A DNA stretch of 15,654 nt from Clostridia bacterium. Lineage in GTDB: Bacteria > Bacillota > Clostridia > TANB77 > UBA1234. This document shows positions 14,301 to 15,654 of this stretch, one piece after another (the first letter of the stretch is position 1; every line of letters begins with the position of its first letter). A program made the translations under genes and the position numbers. The stretch is from the NCBI GenBank assembly GCA_900753135.1, contig CAADXZ010000205.1:1-15654 (forward strand), read 5' to 3'. Below the pieces are notes generated by a model, which did no database searches, was not told the DNA's origin, and worked only from the letters and a program-made list of their open reading frames with translations.

Positions 14301-15654
14301 TGGAACAAATGATCTACGATAAGGTAAAGAAAATAGTAAAAGAGGACTTCTCGATTACTGATGATTTTGAAGATGATTTGGGACTGGATTCTTTGAATAT
14401 GACAAGTTTATATATTTCGTTAGGAAACGATAAAATGACAATACAAGACTTGTATAATTATTCTACGGTAAAAGATTTAGCTAATATGATGAATACTGAA
14501 ATAGTAAATAAGAGAGAAAACAGAAAAGAGAATATAGAAGTAAAAAATATTAGTAGCAAATTCAATATGAACACTGTTCTTTTAACAGGTGTAACAGGCT
14601 TTGTTGGAGTAAATTTATTAAGAGAACTAGTAGAAAGTAAAGATACAGAAAAAATATATTGTATAGTTAGAACTAAAGTAGGATTATCAAGTTATGAGAG
14701 ATTTGAAAACACCATTAAATACTATTTTGATGTAGAAACTTGCAATCTGATAAAAAAGAAAACAATTGTAGTAAATGGAGACTTAACAAGAGAAGATTTG
14801 GGAATTCTTCCAGAAGAATTAGACAAAATAAAAAGAGAAGTTACAACAGTCATTAATTGCGCTGCAAATGTAAAGCATATAGGTAAATATGCCAATTTCT
14901 ACAAAGACAATGTCAAAACTGTTCTTAATATATTGAAAATTTGCAAAGAAAATAATATTAATTTTGCTCATATTTCTACATTGTCATTGCATGGATTTAA
15001 AAATGAAGATATAACAAGAGTCTTTGATGAAAACACATTAAATATAAATCAAACATTTGATAAAAGTCCATATTTAATATCTAAGTATGAAGCCGAAGAA
15101 ATAATACTTAAAGCAATAAATAATAAAGAGGTAAACGCTAAAATATTTAGAATTGGAAACATTATGCCGAGAATGTCAGATGGAAAATTTCAGAAGAATT
15201 TTGAACAAAATGCCTTTATGCTAGCAATTAAAGAAATAGGAAATATCGGATTGCAAACAATAGAAATGATTAATTCTGAAATCTATTTAACACCTGTAGA
15301 TGAGTGTGTGAAAGCAATTAATATAATATTAAACAGTTCTTGCAATAATGTTATTTACCATATTGAAAGTGATAAAGTTGTCAAAGTATCAGATATTGCA
15401 AAAATAATAAGAAAAAAATATAGTGAACTTAATATCACCAATGTAGATAACCTCAAAGAAAAGCTATATGAGAATTACAATGTTGGTGTAGAACATCTAA
15501 AAGCCATTATTAATCAAAATACTAATGAATATAGTAAAGATATTACTTTAAATATTTTAGATGATTTAAATTTTAAATGGAATAATATAAATGATTCATA
15601 TTTAAAAAATATTGTAAATATAGCATTTAAAATACAAAAGGAGGAGGAAAAATG
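11381..15654 (+). CDS. Single-module nonribosomal peptide synthetase, C-A-T-R (condensation, adenylation, carrier, reductase)
   Basis: An uninterrupted frame of 1,424 codons runs to the window edge. Condensation domain (about 1-430): IPQENIWLLD and HHIISDAW (His135, His136, Asp140). Adenylation domain (about 440-950): YTSGTTGKPKG (595-605), HSFDAS, NTYGPTEAT, YKTGD, GRKDDFVKV and NGKIDR (Lys947). Carrier domain: LGLDSL with phosphopantetheine Ser1004. Reductase domain (about 1065-1420): GVTGFVG (1070-1076), NCAA and Tyr1231/Lys1235 in YLISK. The adenylation domain loads one amino acid, the condensation domain joins it to an upstream acyl or peptidyl group, and NAD(P)H reduction releases an aldehyde or alcohol. 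Gut clostridial NRPSs of this type make peptide aldehydes and pyrazinones. The Asp of FDAS suggests an alpha-amino acid, but I do not assign it. ATG 11381 follows GAGG by 6 bases; the ATG at 11375 abuts it. The last bases, AAATG, would become an ATGA overlap if the next base is A. Confidence 0.93.
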   Translation, partial: MDNKIKMYNLTIPQENIWLLDRINHNTTINNILGTFRINKKLDVDILNKVINEIVRTNEALRIRIVEENGIAKQYISEYEKETFKVYILNDDDDTEINKIVKRISEEKMQIMNSKLYDIRIIQNKVETCVSVKTHHIISDAWTLGQIAEQIKEYYLKISNDEEIDIKPSYIEYIKKDEAYRLSPRYQSDKEFWNEYIKNLKCKNEYEMPKDKKCKRIEKAIEKELFEKISSFCCENKISEYAFLLGVISVYFSKIFNEDEIIIGTPFLNRRKADKELEMMGMFIATLPINIITKREMTFIDVCKNITTTNLQCFKHSKYPYYEIQKAYQDFSKENINLYEIAFSYQINKLEVTLDGDTGKTTWIPNDTQANPLLISYVNHFGENLLYYDFLLNCMNKNDIDDMHERIMEIIKQVLENKAIEIKDITPLSETDKKLITQFNNTGSVGINNQTIVSRFNCIVDENKNKIALICGNNKITYEELNNKANNLCCNIQKEEIYGENIPIILDNEINFIISILGVLKSGNHYIPILPEESIDRVKYIIKDSKSKILITNTKYINTIKVNDIEIINIDDVKDKNVEINQIKILPSDISYIIYTSGTTGKPKGVMMKNENIISLINSMNMDRDLKYLKDDVAVSLLKHSFDASAIDIYSSLLNGGTLVLIPKEDEFNAKKVVETISKNNVTRLFTVHKWIEQIQNVCIENNIKLDKLRIVGTGAEVLNPKKFEKLLLNNPNLSIYNTYGPTEATMFMTKHKVTVEDIQKDYSTIGQLMPTTRAIILDKDNKILPINIQGELGIYQEENSAKNIAKGYLHQDKLSKEKFITLYNEISGSECKCYKTGDIVKLNRNLELEFIGRKDDFVKVAGGYLVSLNEVEQRIKELLGENIEVSVMTSKIKNSNVLILFICKNEKSLNIKTDDIKNIIDENITFYMKPKHIIELNKIPRNKNGKIDRKELDQIANKYLKTRNKIISPQTTLEQMIYDKVKKIVKEDFSITDDFEDDLGLDSLNMTSLYISLGNDKMTIQDLYNYSTVKDLANMMNTEIVNKRENRKENIEVKNISSKFNMNTVLLTGVTGFVGVNLLRELVESKDTEKIYCIVRTKVGLSSYERFENTIKYYFDVETCNLIKKKTIVVNGDLTREDLGILPEELDKIKREVTTVINCAANVKHIGKYANFYKDNVKTVLNILKICKENNINFAHISTLSLHGFKNEDITRVFDENTLNINQTFDKSPYLISKYEAEEIILKAINNKEVNAKIFRIGNIMPRMSDGKFQKNFEQNAFMLAIKEIGNIGLQTIEMINSEIYLTPVDECVKAINIILNSSCNNVIYHIESDKVVKVSDIAKIIRKKYSELNITNVDNLKEKLYENYNVGVEHLKAIINQNTNEYSKDITLNILDDLNFKWNNINDSYLKNIVNIAFKIQKEEEK
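15638..15654 (+). promoter_or_regulatory. Ribosome binding site and start codon of the gene following the NRPS
   Basis: AAGGAGGAGG (15638-15647) lies 4 bases before ATG at 15652-15654, the last codon of the window. The NRPS frame reads through the site and has TG of its next codon inside this ATG, so an ATGA stop/start overlap and translational coupling are likely. A phosphopantetheinyl transferase or another NRPS is a common neighbour, but the product cannot be seen. Confidence 0.7.

Noticed and set aside
1..15654. CRISPR array, insertion sequence, tRNA or rRNA
   Set aside because: No regularly spaced repeats, transposase motifs, cloverleaf or rRNA-like sequence were seen on reading through both strands.

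Overview
The window is AT-rich DNA with all genes on the + strand. It has strong SigA-type promoters (TTGACA-like -35, 17-base spacer, TATAAT-like -10, often preceded by TG), AGGAGG-type ribosome binding sites and simple hairpin-plus-T terminators. This points to a low-GC Bacillota, most likely a gut-type member of the Clostridia. The lineage is inferred from composition, signals and the NRPS type, not from a marker gene.

Layout: (1) bases 2-9330 hold a phosphorylation and vWA locus. It contains a PPP-family phosphatase with a helical, Sel1-like N-terminal region (5' end outside the window), two paralogous vWA-domain proteins with intact MIDAS motifs, a second and much longer PPP phosphatase (980 aa), a two-copy anthrax-lethal-factor-like zinc metalloprotease, and an unusual Ser/Thr kinase with a small zinc ribbon and a beta-rich C-terminal half. 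(2) Bases 9413-11240 hold three accessory genes: a basic membrane-anchored protein, a cytosolic protein of a phage/plasmid-type family of unknown function, and a 71-aa membrane protein. (3) From 11381 to the end runs a single-module NRPS (condensation, adenylation, carrier, reductase), with its own promoter and a following gene that begins on the last three bases. No rRNA, tRNA, CRISPR array or insertion sequence was seen.

The kinase, vWA and phosphatase set resembles the published TerY-P triad (vWA protein, PP2C phosphatase and YegI-like kinase linked to Ter stress systems). Here the PP2C slot appears to be filled by PPP-family phosphatases, the vWA component is duplicated, and a lethal-factor-like protease with a dead N-terminal copy sits between them. 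My working hypothesis is a variant phospho-signalling, stress or conflict system in which kinase and phosphatases act on the vWA proteins or the protease. This is inference from gene content.

Most genes have their own promoter and terminator, so the locus is a row of mostly single-gene transcription units. Exceptions are the long phosphatase at 3033 and the membrane protein at 9413, which follow terminators and have no visible promoter. Two vWA promoters and one small membrane-protein promoter carry an ACAAT/ATTGT inverted repeat near the transcription start, which may link their control. The second vWA gene has far higher GC and many more C-ending codons than its neighbours. The NRPS looks like a separate unit; its reductase domain predicts release of a peptide or acyl-amino aldehyde (or alcohol).
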